From assembly GCF_007556705.1 (NCBI RefSeq), contig NZ_VJOL01000014.1, positions 1 to 50,196 of the forward strand: DNA of 50,196 nt, written 5' to 3'. Positions within the stretch are counted from its first letter, which is position 1; each line of letters opens with the position of its first letter. Below the pieces are notes generated by a model. The model was given only the letters and a program-made list of their open reading frames with translations, did no database searches and was not told where the DNA came from. The stretch comes from Tepidimonas thermarum. Lineage in GTDB: Bacteria > Pseudomonadota > Gammaproteobacteria > Burkholderiales > Burkholderiaceae_C. Position numbers and translations under genes: made by a program. Positions 1 through 8,384 of this stretch are shown piece by piece.

Positions 1-2
1 TT

Positions 3-71
3 TCCGCAATGCTCGCCGAACTCGACGACGAGTGGCTGACCGGCAAGGTCTATCTCAACTTCAACCTGTAA
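3..71 (+). CDS. C-terminal end of an unidentified protein (partial)
   Basis: An open frame runs in from the left edge and ends with TAA at 69-71. Only 22 residues are visible, including the stretch DDEWLTGKVYLNFNL. I do not recognise the family from so little sequence. It could be the end of a transposase or of an ordinary enzyme. There is no visible terminator hairpin before the next gene. Confidence 0.4.
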   Translation, partial: SAMLAELDDEWLTGKVYLNFNL

Positions 72-190
72 CCCGGTTGTCATGACCACCCAACCGGAAA
101 TTTACAGAAAAGAGGTTGCACAATCCGGCGACCGCCGCCGACGGTCAGACCACGTCATTGTTCAGACTAACACCCGGCCGGGGTAGGGGT

Positions 191-204
191 TTGACCTAGG
201 TCAA
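191..204. promoter_or_regulatory. FNR-type box upstream of ccoI
   Basis: TTGACCTAGGTCAA is a perfect 14-bp palindrome of the FNR/ANR type (TTGAC-N4-GTCAA). Its centre is 197.5. For a class II FNR promoter (centre at -41.5) the transcript would start near 239, with TAACGT at 227-232 as the -10. That start coincides with the ccoI start codon. Confidence 0.75.
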
Positions 205-238
205 GCGTTGCAGGGTTGGGATCGGCTAACGTCGCCCA

Positions 239-2617
239 ATGACCGAAACGGCTACGCCCGCGCCTGCGCCGTCCGCGGCAGCTGCTGCCGATTCCCCGTG
301 GAGTGGACACCGCGGTCCGCTGACCGTGGATGACGACTTTCGCGTGCTCGACGACCCACTGGAACAGCGCGACTTCACCCAGGTCTGCGCGCAGGGGGAT
401 CGGCCGGTGCACGAGTCGATCCTGATGGTGCAGGGCATGTACTGCGCCGCTTGCGCGGACACGGTCGAGGCGGCCCTGGCCGGGCGCCCCGGCGTGGTCG
501 AGGCCCAGGTCCACGCCGCCACACGCCGCCTCATCCTGCGCTGGGACCCGGCGCGTACCCGCTTGTCGGAGTTGGCACAAGCGGTGGGTCGCACCGGCTA
601 CCGCCTGCTGCCCATGCAGCAGGCGCTTGGCGTCGGCGAGCGCGTGCGCGAGACGCGCCAAGCCTTGTGGCGCTTGTTCGTCGCCGGTTTTTGCATGATG
701 CAGGTGATGATGTACACGTGGCCCGAGTACGTCACCGAACCGGGTCAGATCCCGCCTGACATCGTGCAGCTGCTGCGCTGGGCGTCGTGGGTGCTCAGCC
801 TGCCCGTGATGTTGTTTGCCAGCGGCCCGTTTTTTGCCAGCGCTTGGCGCGATCTGAAGCGTGGACGCATTGGCATGGACACCCCGGTGGCCGTGGGGAT
901 CAGCGTGACCTTCGTGGCCAGCAGCCTGGCCACCTTCGACCCCAGTGGGCCGTGGGGGGCGGACATTTGGTTCGACTCGCTGACGATGTTCGTCTTTTTC
1001 CTGCTCGGCGGGCGCTACCTGGAGTTCAAGCTGCGCGACCGCACGGCCGGCGCGCTCGACGCCTTGATGAACCGGCTGCCCGAGCAGTGCGAGCGCGAGC
1101 GCGCCGATGGCAGCTGGGAGCGCGTCTCGCTCAAACGCCTGCAGGTGGGCGATGTGGTGCGTGTCGAGGCCGGGCAGGCCTTCCCCGGGGATGGGGTGGT
1201 GCTCAGCGATGCGGCAACGGTGGACGAGGCGTTGCTGACCGGTGAGTCGCACCCGATCACGCGCCGACAGGGCGAGTCGGTGGTGGCCGGGAGCTACAAC
1301 CTGGCCGGTACGGTGCGGGTGCGGCTTGAGCGCCTGGGCCGCGACACGCGCTTTGCGCAGATCGTGTCGCTGATGGAGCAGGCCAGCACCGACCGGCCGC
1401 GGCTGGCGCGCCTGGCCGACCGCATCGCGGCGCCGTTTTTGCTGCTGGTGCTGCTGGCGGCGGGGCTGGCGGCGGCGTTTTGGTGGACGGTGGATCCGCA
1501 CCGGGCGCTGGCAACGGCCGTGGCGGTCCTGATCGTGACCTGCCCGTGTGCGTTGTCGCTGGCCACCCCCGCGGCCATGCTGGCCGCCGCAGGCGCGTTG
1601 GCGCAGCGCGGCATCCTGACGCGGCGGCTGCAGGCGTTCGAGGCGCTGGCCGCGGTCGATACCGTCGTGTTCGACAAAACCGGGACCCTGACGCAGGACC
1701 GCGTCGTGGTGCGCGAGGTGCAGGTGCGCGCTGGCTGGGACGCCGAGCGGGCGCTGCAGGCGGCGGCGGCGCTGGCGCGCGCGTCGCTGCATCCGGTCTC
1801 GCGCGCGATCGTCGCGCGGGTTGGGGACGCGGCGCTGCCTACGCTCGAGGTGACCGAAGTCCCCGGCCGCGGCTTGGTGGCCCGCGATGCCCACGGCCGC
1901 CAGTGGCGGCTGGGGTCGGCGGCGCATGCCGGGCTGGACGAGGCCGAACTCGTGCGCACCGGGCGCAGCGTCCCGGACGTGCCGTGCGCGTACCTCAGCG
2001 ACGACGATGGCTGGGTGGCGACGTTCGTGCTCGACGAGGGGGTGCGGCCCGAGGCGCACGATGCCGTGGCCCGTTTGCGCGCGCTCGGCATCGAGGTGCG
2101 GCTGCTCTCGGGTGACCGGCTGGGTGCGGCGCAGCGCGTCGCGCGTCCGCTGGGGATCGACGCCGTGGTGGCGCACGCCAGCCCGGAGCGCAAACTCGCC
2201 GAGGTCGCGCGCTGGCAAGCGCAGGGGCGGCGCGTGGCCATGGTGGGCGATGGGCTCAACGACGGCCCGGTGCTCGCCCGCGCCGACGTGTCGTTCGCGC
2301 TCGGGCATGGTGCGCCGCTGACCCAGACCCGGGCCGACTTCGTGGTGCAAAGCGGCCGACTGACCGACGTGGTGTTCGTGATCGAGCGCGCGCGCGCGAC
2401 CATGCGCGTCGTGCGCCAAAATCTGGCGTGGGCGGCGGGCTACAACGCGGTGGCGGTGCCGCTGGCGTTGCTGGGCTGGATGCCGCCGTGGGCGGCGGGC
2501 CTGGGCATGGCGGCCAGCTCGCTGCTGGTCATCGGCAATGCGATGCGCCTGTCGCGCGCCACGCGCGAAGCCGCGCCGCCGGCGCCCGCGCTGGCATCCG
2601 CCCCTTCCCCCGTTTGA
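239..2617 (+). CDS. ccoI: Copper-translocating P1B-type ATPase CcoI/FixI, cbb3 oxidase assembly
   Basis: Integral membrane ATPase of 792 aa that moves copper for the CuB centre of cbb3 oxidase. A heavy-metal-associated domain carries CAAC at residues 69-72. The membrane ion motif CPC lies at 435-437, the phosphorylation site DKTGT starts at D479, an HP motif (SLHP) follows, and the ATP-binding hinge GDGLND is at 670-675. The LTGES actuator loop is also present. About 60 residues precede the metal-binding domain and contain a LDDPLE stretch. Copper specificity and the CcoI assignment come from the CPC motif plus the position directly before ccoS and ccoNOQP. The ATG at 239 has no Shine-Dalgarno, and the upstream FNR box predicts a transcript starting at or next to this codon. 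Confidence 0.93.
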   Translation: MTETATPAPAPSAAAAADSPWSGHRGPLTVDDDFRVLDDPLEQRDFTQVCAQGDRPVHESILMVQGMYCAACADTVEAALAGRPGVVEAQVHAATRRLILRWDPARTRLSELAQAVGRTGYRLLPMQQALGVGERVRETRQALWRLFVAGFCMMQVMMYTWPEYVTEPGQIPPDIVQLLRWASWVLSLPVMLFASGPFFASAWRDLKRGRIGMDTPVAVGISVTFVASSLATFDPSGPWGADIWFDSLTMFVFFLLGGRYLEFKLRDRTAGALDALMNRLPEQCERERADGSWERVSLKRLQVGDVVRVEAGQAFPGDGVVLSDAATVDEALLTGESHPITRRQGESVVAGSYNLAGTVRVRLERLGRDTRFAQIVSLMEQASTDRPRLARLADRIAAPFLLLVLLAAGLAAAFWWTVDPHRALATAVAVLIVTCPCALSLATPAAMLAAAGALAQRGILTRRLQAFEALAAVDTVVFDKTGTLTQDRVVVREVQVRAGWDAERALQAAAALARASLHPVSRAIVARVGDAALPTLEVTEVPGRGLVARDAHGRQWRLGSAAHAGLDEAELVRTGRSVPDVPCAYLSDDDGWVATFVLDEGVRPEAHDAVARLRALGIEVRLLSGDRLGAAQRVARPLGIDAVVAHASPERKLAEVARWQAQGRRVAMVGDGLNDGPVLARADVSFALGHGAPLTQTRADFVVQSGRLTDVVFVIERARATMRVVRQNLAWAAGYNAVAVPLALLGWMPPWAAGLGMAASSLLVIGNAMRLSRATREAAPPAPALASAPSPV

Positions 2618-2628
2618 CGGAGTTCGCT

Positions 2629-2766
2629 GTGGAAATCCTCTATCTCTTGATTCCGCTGTCGGTGGTGCTCGTGCTGCTCATCATCGCGCTGTTTTGGTGG
2701 GCGCTGCAGTCGGGCCAGTTCGACAACATCGAGCGCGAGGGCGAGCGCATCCTGCGCCACGATTGA
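2629..2766 (+). CDS. ccoS: CcoS, cbb3-type cytochrome oxidase assembly protein
   Basis: A 45-aa protein starting at GTG 2629, with GGAG at 2619-2622 as ribosome binding site, 11 nt after the ccoI stop. It has one N-terminal membrane segment (about residues 4-24) and then the family signature FWWALQSGQFDNIEREGERI. CcoS is needed for cofactor (heme/copper) insertion into the cbb3 oxidase. The frame is open far upstream inside ccoI, but only the GTG at 2629 gives the normal CcoS length. Its stop codon TGA (2764-2766) lies inside the FNR box that precedes ccoN. Confidence 0.92.
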   Translation: MEILYLLIPLSVVLVLLIIALFWWALQSGQFDNIEREGERILRHD

Positions 2767-2776
2767 TGTATGTCAA
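2763..2776. promoter_or_regulatory. FNR-type box and class II promoter of ccoNOQP
   Basis: TTGATGTATGTCAA matches the FNR consensus with centre at 2769.5. A class II promoter would start near 2811, and GATACT occurs exactly where the -10 is expected (2799-2804). The ATG of ccoN follows about 30 nt later. The box overlaps the last codons of ccoS. Confidence 0.78.
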
Positions 2777-2840
2777 GGGCGCTGCAGGGAGGCTCCCGGA
2801 TACTGCGCGTGGGTGAATTTCACGAAACAGGAGTGTTCCT

Positions 2841-4280
2841 ATGTCTGCAACCACGGCGGCCCCAGCGACAGGGGTCTACAACGACAAGGTCGTGAGGCAG
2901 TTCGCCATCATGACCGTGGTATGGGGCATCGTCGGCTTTTTGGTCGGCGTCATCATCGCAGCCCAGCTCACGTGGCCGGAGTTGAACTTCGGCATCGAGT
3001 ACCTGACCTACAGCCGCCTGCGGCCGCTGCACACCAGTGCGGTGATCTTCGCGTTTGGCGGTTCGGGCCTGTTTGCCACCGCCTACTACGTGGTGCAGCG
3101 CACCTGTCAGACGCCGTTGTTTGCGCCGGCCTTGGCCTCGTTCACGTTCTGGGGCTGGCAGGCGGTCATCGTGCTGGCGGCCATCACCTACCCGCTGGGC
3201 TACACCCAGGGCCGTGAATACGCCGAGCTGATTTGGCCGATCGACATCCTCGTGGCCGTGGTGTGGGTCGCTTTTGCCATCGTGTTCTTTGGCACGGTGG
3301 GCACGCGCAAGGTCAAGCACATCTACGTGGCCAACTGGTTCTACGGCGCGTTCATCATCGCCGTGGCGATGCTGCACATCGTCAACAACATCCAGATTCC
3401 GACCAGCCTGACGCACTCGTACTCGGTGTACGCGGGCGTGCAGGACGCCATGGTGCAATGGTGGTACGGCCACAACGCGGTGGGCTTTTTCCTGACCGCG
3501 GGCTTTCTGGGCATGATGTATTACTTCATCCCCAAGCAGGCCGAGCGCCCGGTGTATTCGTACCGGCTGTCGATCGTGCACTTCTGGGCGCTGATCTTCA
3601 CCTACATGTGGGCGGGTCCGCACCACCTGCACTACACCGCTCTGCCCGACTGGGCGCAGTCGCTGGGCATGGTGTTCTCGCTCATCCTGCTCGCGCCGTC
3701 GTGGGGTGGCATGATCAACGGCATCATGACGCTGTCGGGCGCCTGGCACAAGCTGCGTGACGACCCGATCCTGCGCTTCCTGATCGTGTCGCTGTCGTTC
3801 TACGGCATGTCCACGTTCGAAGGGCCGATGATGTCGATCAAGACCGTCAACGCCCTGTCGCACTACACCGACTGGACCATTGGCCACGTGCACTCCGGCG
3901 CGCTGGGCTGGGTGGGCCTGGTCACCATGGGCTCGCTGTACTACCTGATTCCGCGCCTGTTTGGGCAGACCAAGATGTACAGCGTCAAGGCCATCGAGCT
4001 GCACTTCTGGATTTCCACCATCGGCATCGTGCTCTACATCGCCGCCATGTGGATCGCCGGCGTGATGCAGGGCCTGATGTGGCGCGCGGTCAACCCCGAT
4101 GGGTCGCTGACCTACACCTTCGTCGAGTCCGTCAAGGCCACCTTCCCGTTCTATGTGATCCGTCTGCTCGGCGGCCTGCTGTATCTGGGCGGCATGCTCG
4201 TCATGGCCTGGAACGTCTGGAAGACCGCCCAGCAGGGCAAGGCCACGCCGGTGGCCATCCCCGCCCCCGCGCACGCGTAA
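2841..4280 (+). CDS. ccoN: cbb3-type cytochrome c oxidase subunit I (CcoN)
   Basis: Catalytic heme-copper subunit of 479 aa, about 12 membrane segments, reducing O2 to water at the inner membrane with proton pumping. The metal ligands are visible: H64 in RLRPLHTS and H351 for low-spin heme b, H211 in WYGHNAVGF and H261/H262 in [15 protein letters not shown] for CuB, and H349 in [10 protein letters not shown] for heme b3. The length is normal for CcoN, not for a CcoN-CcoO fusion. AGGAG precedes the ATG. It is the first gene of ccoNOQP and is preceded by an FNR box with a matching -10. Confidence 0.97.
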   Translation: MSATTAAPATGVYNDKVVRQFAIMTVVWGIVGFLVGVIIAAQLTWPELNFGIEYLTYSRLRPLHTSAVIFAFGGSGLFATAYYVVQRTCQTPLFAPALASFTFWGWQAVIVLAAITYPLGYTQGREYAELIWPIDILVAVVWVAFAIVFFGTVGTRKVKHIYVANWFYGAFIIAVAMLHIVNNIQIPTSLTHSYSVYAGVQDAMVQWWYGHNAVGFFLTAGFLGMMYYFIPKQAERPVYSYRLSIVHFWALIFTYMWAGPHHLHYTALPDWAQSLGMVFSLILLAPSWGGMINGIMTLSGAWHKLRDDPILRFLIVSLSFYGMSTFEGPMMSIKTVNALSHYTDWTIGHVHSGALGWVGLVTMGSLYYLIPRLFGQTKMYSVKAIELHFWISTIGIVLYIAAMWIAGVMQGLMWRAVNPDGSLTYTFVESVKATFPFYVIRLLGGLLYLGGMLVMAWNVWKTAQQGKATPVAIPAPAHA

Positions 4281-4290
4281 GGAGCACACC

Positions 4291-4992
4291 ATGGCACAAC
4301 ACAACCACGCGCCCAGCGGACACGAGCGCATCGAGACCAACAACTTCCTGATGATCGTCCTGATCACCCTGGTGGTGGCCGTGGGCGGTCTGGTGGAAAT
4401 CGTGCCGCTGTTCTTCCAGCACTCGACCACCAAGCCCATCGAGGGTGTCAAACCGTACCCGGCGCTGCAACTGGCCGGGCGCGACATCTACATCCGCGAA
4501 GGCTGCTACGTCTGCCACTCGCAGATGGTGCGCCCCTTCCATGCCGAGACGCTGCGCTACGGTCCGTATTCGGTGGCAGGGGAGTTTGTGTACGACCACC
4601 CGTTCCAGTGGGGTTCCAAGCGCACCGGGCCCGACCTGGCGCGCGTGGGCGGTCGCTACTCCGATGAATGGCACCGCGTGCACCTGAACAACCCACGCGA
4701 TCTGGTGCCCGAGTCCAACATGCCCGCCTACCCCTGGCTGGAGCGCCGCACCGTGGATGCGGACGCGCTGCCGGGCAAGATGCGCGCGCTGCGCACGCTG
4801 GGCGTGCCCTACACCGATGAGGAAATCGCCAAAGCCGCCGAAGAGGTCAAGGGCAAGACCGAGCTGGAAGCGCTGATTGCCTACCTGCAGGGCTTGGGCA
4901 CCGCGCGCTCGTGGGACAAGCTGGCCGCTCAGCAATCGGCCCAGGCGCCGGCGGCGCCGTCGGCGGATGCCGCGCCCACCGCGGCGCAGTGA
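4291..4992 (+). CDS. ccoO: cbb3-type cytochrome c oxidase subunit II (CcoO), monoheme
   Basis: A 233-aa membrane-anchored cytochrome c. One N-terminal membrane helix (about residues 17-38) is followed by a periplasmic domain with a single heme c site CYVCH (C72, C75, H76) in the family context [15 protein letters not shown]. It passes electrons from CcoP to the CcoN hemes. It starts 10 nt after ccoN with GGAG as ribosome binding site. The C-terminal tail is rich in Ala, Gln and Pro. Confidence 0.96.
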   Translation: MAQHNHAPSGHERIETNNFLMIVLITLVVAVGGLVEIVPLFFQHSTTKPIEGVKPYPALQLAGRDIYIREGCYVCHSQMVRPFHAETLRYGPYSVAGEFVYDHPFQWGSKRTGPDLARVGGRYSDEWHRVHLNNPRDLVPESNMPAYPWLERRTVDADALPGKMRALRTLGVPYTDEEIAKAAEEVKGKTELEALIAYLQGLGTARSWDKLAAQQSAQAPAAPSADAAPTAAQ

Positions 4993-5009
4993 AACAGGGA
5001 GGCGTCACC

Positions 5010-5147
5010 ATGGACATCAACGATTTGCGCGCCATCGTCACGGTGCTGAGTTTCGTGTCCTTCGTGGGCATCTGGGTGTGGGCGTGGTCCCGCAAAAACC
5101 GCGAGCGCTTCGAAGAAGCGGCCCAGCTGCCGTTCCGCAGCGAATGA
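5010..5147 (+). CDS. ccoQ: CcoQ/FixQ, small cbb3 oxidase subunit
   Basis: A 45-aa protein with one membrane segment (SFVGIWVWAW region) and a basic then acidic cytoplasmic tail (SRKNRERFEEAAQLPF), the usual CcoQ layout. It stabilises the interaction of CcoP with the catalytic core. The ATG at 5010 has GGGAGG upstream. An overlapping frame is open further upstream inside ccoO but lacks a reason to be used. Confidence 0.9.
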   Translation: MDINDLRAIVTVLSFVSFVGIWVWAWSRKNRERFEEAAQLPFRSE

Positions 5148-5169
5148 GGTCTGTCCGGAGAGAACCATC

Positions 5170-6075
5170 ATGAGCGATTTCACCAGCAACTTCTGGCACC
5201 TCTACATCGCGGGCATCACGCTGATCAGTATCCTGGCCTGCGCCTTCTTCCTGTGGGCCAGTGCCAAGACGCGGGTCATGCCCGCGGCCGACAACACCAC
5301 CGGGCATGTGTGGGACGGCGACCTGCGCGAGATGAACAACCCGCTGCCGCGGTGGTGGGTCTATTTGTTCATCATCACGGTGATCTTTGCGTTGGCGTAC
5401 GGGCTGCTCTATCCGATGTTTGGCAAGTCGCAGGGCCAGCTGGGCTGGACCTCGCACGGCCAGTGGGAGACCGAGCGTGCCAAGGCCCTGGCGGCCGTGG
5501 AACCCCTGTACGCCAAGTTCAAGGGCATGGACCCCAAAGAGCTGGCGAAAGACCAGCAGGCCATGGCGGTGGGTGAGCGGCTGTACATGAACTACTGTGC
5601 CCAGTGCCACGGTTCGGATGCGCGCGGCAGCAAGGGCTTTCCGAACCTGACCGATGCCGACTGGCTCGGCGGTGACGGCCAGCCCGACTACATCCACAAG
5701 ACCATTGCCGAGGGCCGCCAAGGCATCATGCCCCCGATGGCGGCGGCCGTTGGCAGCGCCGAGGATGTGCGCAACCTGGCCCACTATGTGTTGAGCCTGT
5801 CCGGCAGCCCGCATGACAGCGTGCGTGCCTCGCAGGGGGCAGCCAAGTGGGGCGCTTGCGCCGCGTGCCACGGCGCCGACGGCAAGGGGATGCACGCCAC
5901 CGGGGCCCCCAACCTGACCGACCAGATCTGGCTGCACGGCTGGGGTGAGGAGACCATCGTGAAATTGATCAACGAGGGCAAGACCAACGTGATGCCGGCG
6001 CAAAAGGCGCTGCTGACCGACGCCCAGATTCACGTGTTGTCCGCCTACGTCTGGAAGCTGTCCAACACCAACTGA
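5170..6075 (+). CDS. ccoP: cbb3-type cytochrome c oxidase subunit III (CcoP), diheme
   Basis: A 301-aa diheme cytochrome c that receives electrons from soluble cytochromes. Two N-terminal membrane segments (about residues 9-30 and 57-77) flank a short loop. Two heme c sites follow: CAQCH at 143-147 and CAACH at 230-234, each in a cytochrome c fold with later Met ligands (MPPM and VMPA contexts). It is the last gene of ccoNOQP. A strong intrinsic terminator begins 9 nt after its stop. Confidence 0.96.
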   Translation: MSDFTSNFWHLYIAGITLISILACAFFLWASAKTRVMPAADNTTGHVWDGDLREMNNPLPRWWVYLFIITVIFALAYGLLYPMFGKSQGQLGWTSHGQWETERAKALAAVEPLYAKFKGMDPKELAKDQQAMAVGERLYMNYCAQCHGSDARGSKGFPNLTDADWLGGDGQPDYIHKTIAEGRQGIMPPMAAAVGSAEDVRNLAHYVLSLSGSPHDSVRASQGAAKWGACAACHGADGKGMHATGAPNLTDQIWLHGWGEETIVKLINEGKTNVMPAQKALLTDAQIHVLSAYVWKLSNTN

Positions 6076-6083
6076 CGGTACGC

Positions 6084-6121
6084 ACCGGGAAGGGGTTGCC
6101 TGAACCCCTTCCCGGTTTTTT
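6084..6121 (+). terminator. Rho-independent terminator of ccoNOQP
   Basis: A perfect 14-bp stem (ACCGGGAAGGGGTT, 6084-6097, pairing with 6103-6116) closes a 5-nt loop and is followed by a run of T to 6121. It separates ccoNOQP from ccoG, so ccoG needs read-through or its own promoter. Confidence 0.92.
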
Positions 6122-6142
6122 CTCGTTTTTTTGGATACTGCC

Positions 6143-7567
6143 ATGAGTACCCGTGCTGCCCCCACTGGAGTCGCTGGCGCGCCGACGGATGAAGAGATCG
6201 AGGTTTCGTTGTACGCGGCGCGCAAGAAGATCTACCCGCGTGCGGTCACGGGCCTGTTTGCCAAATGGCGCTGGGCCCTGGTGTGGTTGACGCAACTGGT
6301 CTTCTACGGCCTGCCGTGGCTGGTGTGGAACGGGCGGCAGGCGGTTTTGTTCGACCTGGAGGCGCGGCGCTTTTACATCTTCGGGCTGGTGCTCTACCCA
6401 CAGGATTTCATTTACCTCACCGGCTTGCTGGTGGTGTCGGCGCTGTCGCTGTTCCTGTTCACGGCGATCGCGGGCCGCCTGTGGTGCGGCTACGCCTGCC
6501 CGCAGACGGTCTACACCGAAATCTACCTGTGGATGGAAAAGCTCTTCGAGGGCGATCGCTCGGCGCGCATGCGGCTGGACCAGGAGCCGTGGAGCCTGCG
6601 CAAATTCGCCCGCAAAGCCGGCAAGCAGGTGGCGTGGATCCTGTTTGGTTTGTGGACGGGCTTTACCTTTGCCGGCTACTTCACCCCCATTCGTGAGCTC
6701 GGCGCCGCCGTGCTGGCGTGGAACCTGGGGCCGTGGCAGACGTTTTGGATTTTCTTCTACGGCTTTGCCACCTACGGCAACGCCGGCTACATGCGCGAGC
6801 AGGTCTGCAAGTACATGTGTCCGTACGCGCGCTTCCAAAGCGCGATGTTCGACAAGGACACCATGATCGTGACCTACGACAGCGCGCGTGGTGAGCCGCG
6901 CGGTGCCCGCAAGCGCTCGGCTGACCCCAAAGCGCTGGGTCTGGGCCATTGCATCGACTGCACCTTGTGTGTGCAGGTGTGCCCCACCGGCATCGACATC
7001 CGCAACGGCTTGCAGTACGAGTGCATCGGCTGCGGTGCCTGTGCCGATGTGTGCGACGAGGTGATGGAGAAGATGGGCTATCCCAAGGGCCTGGTCAAGT
7101 ACTCCACGCAAAACGGCATGGCCAACGGCTGGACGCGCGCGCAGATGATTCGGCGCGCGTTCCGCCCGCGGGTGCTCGTGTACTCGGCGATTTTGCTGAC
7201 GATCGTGGCCGCGCTGGGCGTGAGCCTGTGGCTGCGCGTGCCGCTCAAGGTCGATGTGATCCGCGACCGTGGCGCGCTGGCGCGCATGGTCGAGATGGGG
7301 CGCATCGAAAACGTCTACCGGGTGCAGTTCATGAACGCGTCCGAAAGCGAGCGCGTGCTCGAGGTCTCGGTCGAGGGCGTACCCGGCATCGCGCTGGCGT
7401 CGGAGCCGACGGTGGACCTGCGGCCCACCGAAGTGCGTTCGGTGCCGGTGCGGGTGCAGGTGCCACCGGGCCTCGAGCCGGGTTCGCACCCGATCGTGAT
7501 GCGCTTCCGAACCCCGGACGGTGCGATCGATGTGCGGGAGAAAACCACGTTCGTCGTGCCCCGCTGA
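6143..7567 (+). CDS. ccoG: CcoG, cbb3 oxidase accessory polyferredoxin (FixG/RdxA family)
   Basis: A 474-aa membrane iron-sulfur protein. Five predicted membrane segments surround a WCGYACPQTVY motif, and two ferredoxin-type clusters follow: CIDCTLCVQVCP and CIGCGACADVC. The C-terminal 130 residues form an Ig-like periplasmic domain ending near residue 474. CcoG proteins act as cupric reductases feeding Cu(I) to cbb3 assembly. I chose the ATG at 6143. A TTG at 6131 in frame is possible but lies in the T-rich terminator tail. Confidence 0.94.
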   Translation: MSTRAAPTGVAGAPTDEEIEVSLYAARKKIYPRAVTGLFAKWRWALVWLTQLVFYGLPWLVWNGRQAVLFDLEARRFYIFGLVLYPQDFIYLTGLLVVSALSLFLFTAIAGRLWCGYACPQTVYTEIYLWMEKLFEGDRSARMRLDQEPWSLRKFARKAGKQVAWILFGLWTGFTFAGYFTPIRELGAAVLAWNLGPWQTFWIFFYGFATYGNAGYMREQVCKYMCPYARFQSAMFDKDTMIVTYDSARGEPRGARKRSADPKALGLGHCIDCTLCVQVCPTGIDIRNGLQYECIGCGACADVCDEVMEKMGYPKGLVKYSTQNGMANGWTRAQMIRRAFRPRVLVYSAILLTIVAALGVSLWLRVPLKVDVIRDRGALARMVEMGRIENVYRVQFMNASESERVLEVSVEGVPGIALASEPTVDLRPTEVRSVPVRVQVPPGLEPGSHPIVMRFRTPDGAIDVREKTTFVVPR

Positions 7568-7574
7568 TCGAGCC

Positions 7575-7614
7575 GGCGTGCGGCGGCCTCCGGGTTCTCC
7601 CGAAGCCGCACGCC
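7575..7614 (+). other. Intergenic hairpin between ccoG and ccoH
   Basis: GGCGTGCGGC (7575-7584) pairs perfectly with 7605-7614. The 20-nt spacer holds a nested CGGG-TTCT-CCCG hairpin. There is no T-run, so it does not look like an intrinsic terminator. It may be an RNA processing or stability element in the ccoG-ccoH transcript. Confidence 0.45.
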
Positions 7615-7633
7615 CCCATGCTTTGCCTACACT

Positions 7634-7939
7634 ATGCCATCCATGACCGCTGTACCCCCCCCTCCATCCACCAACGTTCGTCCGTGGTACCGGGAGCCAT
7701 TCGTGTGGATGGTGATCGGGGGACCGTTGGTGGTGGTCATCGCGTCCATCGTGACGGTGACGATCGCCGTGCGCAATGCCGATACCGTGTTGCCGCGCGA
7801 GGCGGCGCCGGCGCGGCCCGCGGTGGCTGACCCCGATCGCTTGACGCCGCAGGAGCGCTTGCAGGCGGAAAAAGCGGTCTTGCCGGCTGGACAGGCGCGC
7901 AACCACGTCGTCTCGCCGACGTTGCCCAAACAGGACTGA
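7634..7939 (+). CDS. ccoH: FixH/CcoH-like small membrane protein
   Basis: A 101-aa protein with one membrane segment at about residues 26-47 after the context RPWYREPFVWMVIGGP, which is the typical FixH start. The remaining periplasmic part is much shorter than classical FixH (about 150-170 aa) and lacks a complete FixH fold. CcoH assists cbb3 assembly with CcoG and CcoI. A second ATG at 7643 is possible. The assignment rests on the N-terminal motif and on its place after ccoG. Confidence 0.7.
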   Translation: MPSMTAVPPPPSTNVRPWYREPFVWMVIGGPLVVVIASIVTVTIAVRNADTVLPREAAPARPAVADPDRLTPQERLQAEKAVLPAGQARNHVVSPTLPKQD

Positions 7940-7970
7940 GCCCCCACCGGGGCCATACGAGGAGACTGAC

Positions 7971-8312
7971 ATGCTGGCCCAACGTGTGATGTGGATCGCC
8001 TGGCCCGCCTTTTTGATGGCGGCGGTGATCGAAATGGTGGTCTTTGCCTTCGTCGATCCCAACGAGCTGCATTGGGCCGGTGAGTCGTTGGGCTGGCCCC
8101 GGCAGGCGATTTACACGTTGGCCTTCTTCGTATTCTGGGCGTTGACGGCCGCGTCGGGTGCGCTGACCACCCTGTTGTCGATGTCGCCGTGGGAGGTCAA
8201 CCGTTGCCCGGTGCCGCCCGATCAGCGCCCGGCCGATTGCGTGCGCAACGCGCCGGGCGCGACCGCGGCGTCGGTGAACGGCGACGGCAACCGCTGCAGT
8301 GGCTGCGCGTAA
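7971..8312 (+). CDS. Uncharacterised membrane protein with a cysteine-containing tail
   Basis: A 113-aa protein with two predicted membrane segments (about residues 5-26 and 44-66). Its tail carries four Cys: one in NRCPVPPD, one in PADCVRN, and a terminal CSGC pair. GAGGAG at about 7960 gives a strong ribosome binding site. It follows ccoH by 31 nt in the same direction and ends 72 nt from the convergent fnr gene. I do not recognise a named family. The location suggests a role in cbb3 assembly or low-oxygen respiration, and the terminal CxxC could bind metal or be redox active. Both ideas are inference. Confidence 0.7.
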   Translation: MLAQRVMWIAWPAFLMAAVIEMVVFAFVDPNELHWAGESLGWPRQAIYTLAFFVFWALTAASGALTTLLSMSPWEVNRCPVPPDQRPADCVRNAPGATAASVNGDGNRCSGCA

Positions 8313-8384
8313 GGTCGCGGCCCAAGCACGTCGTCAACAACGCCCTCCGGGTGCGCCGACGAACGGCGCCGTGCGTGTGGCGCG

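Noticed and set aside
3-71. Transposase end at the left edge
   Set aside because: Considered because of its position, but 22 residues carry no diagnostic motif and no terminal inverted repeat is seen in 72-190.
167-2419. Long open frame opposite ccoI
   Set aside because: His/Arg/Gln-rich shadow without motifs. ccoI on the plus strand is certain.
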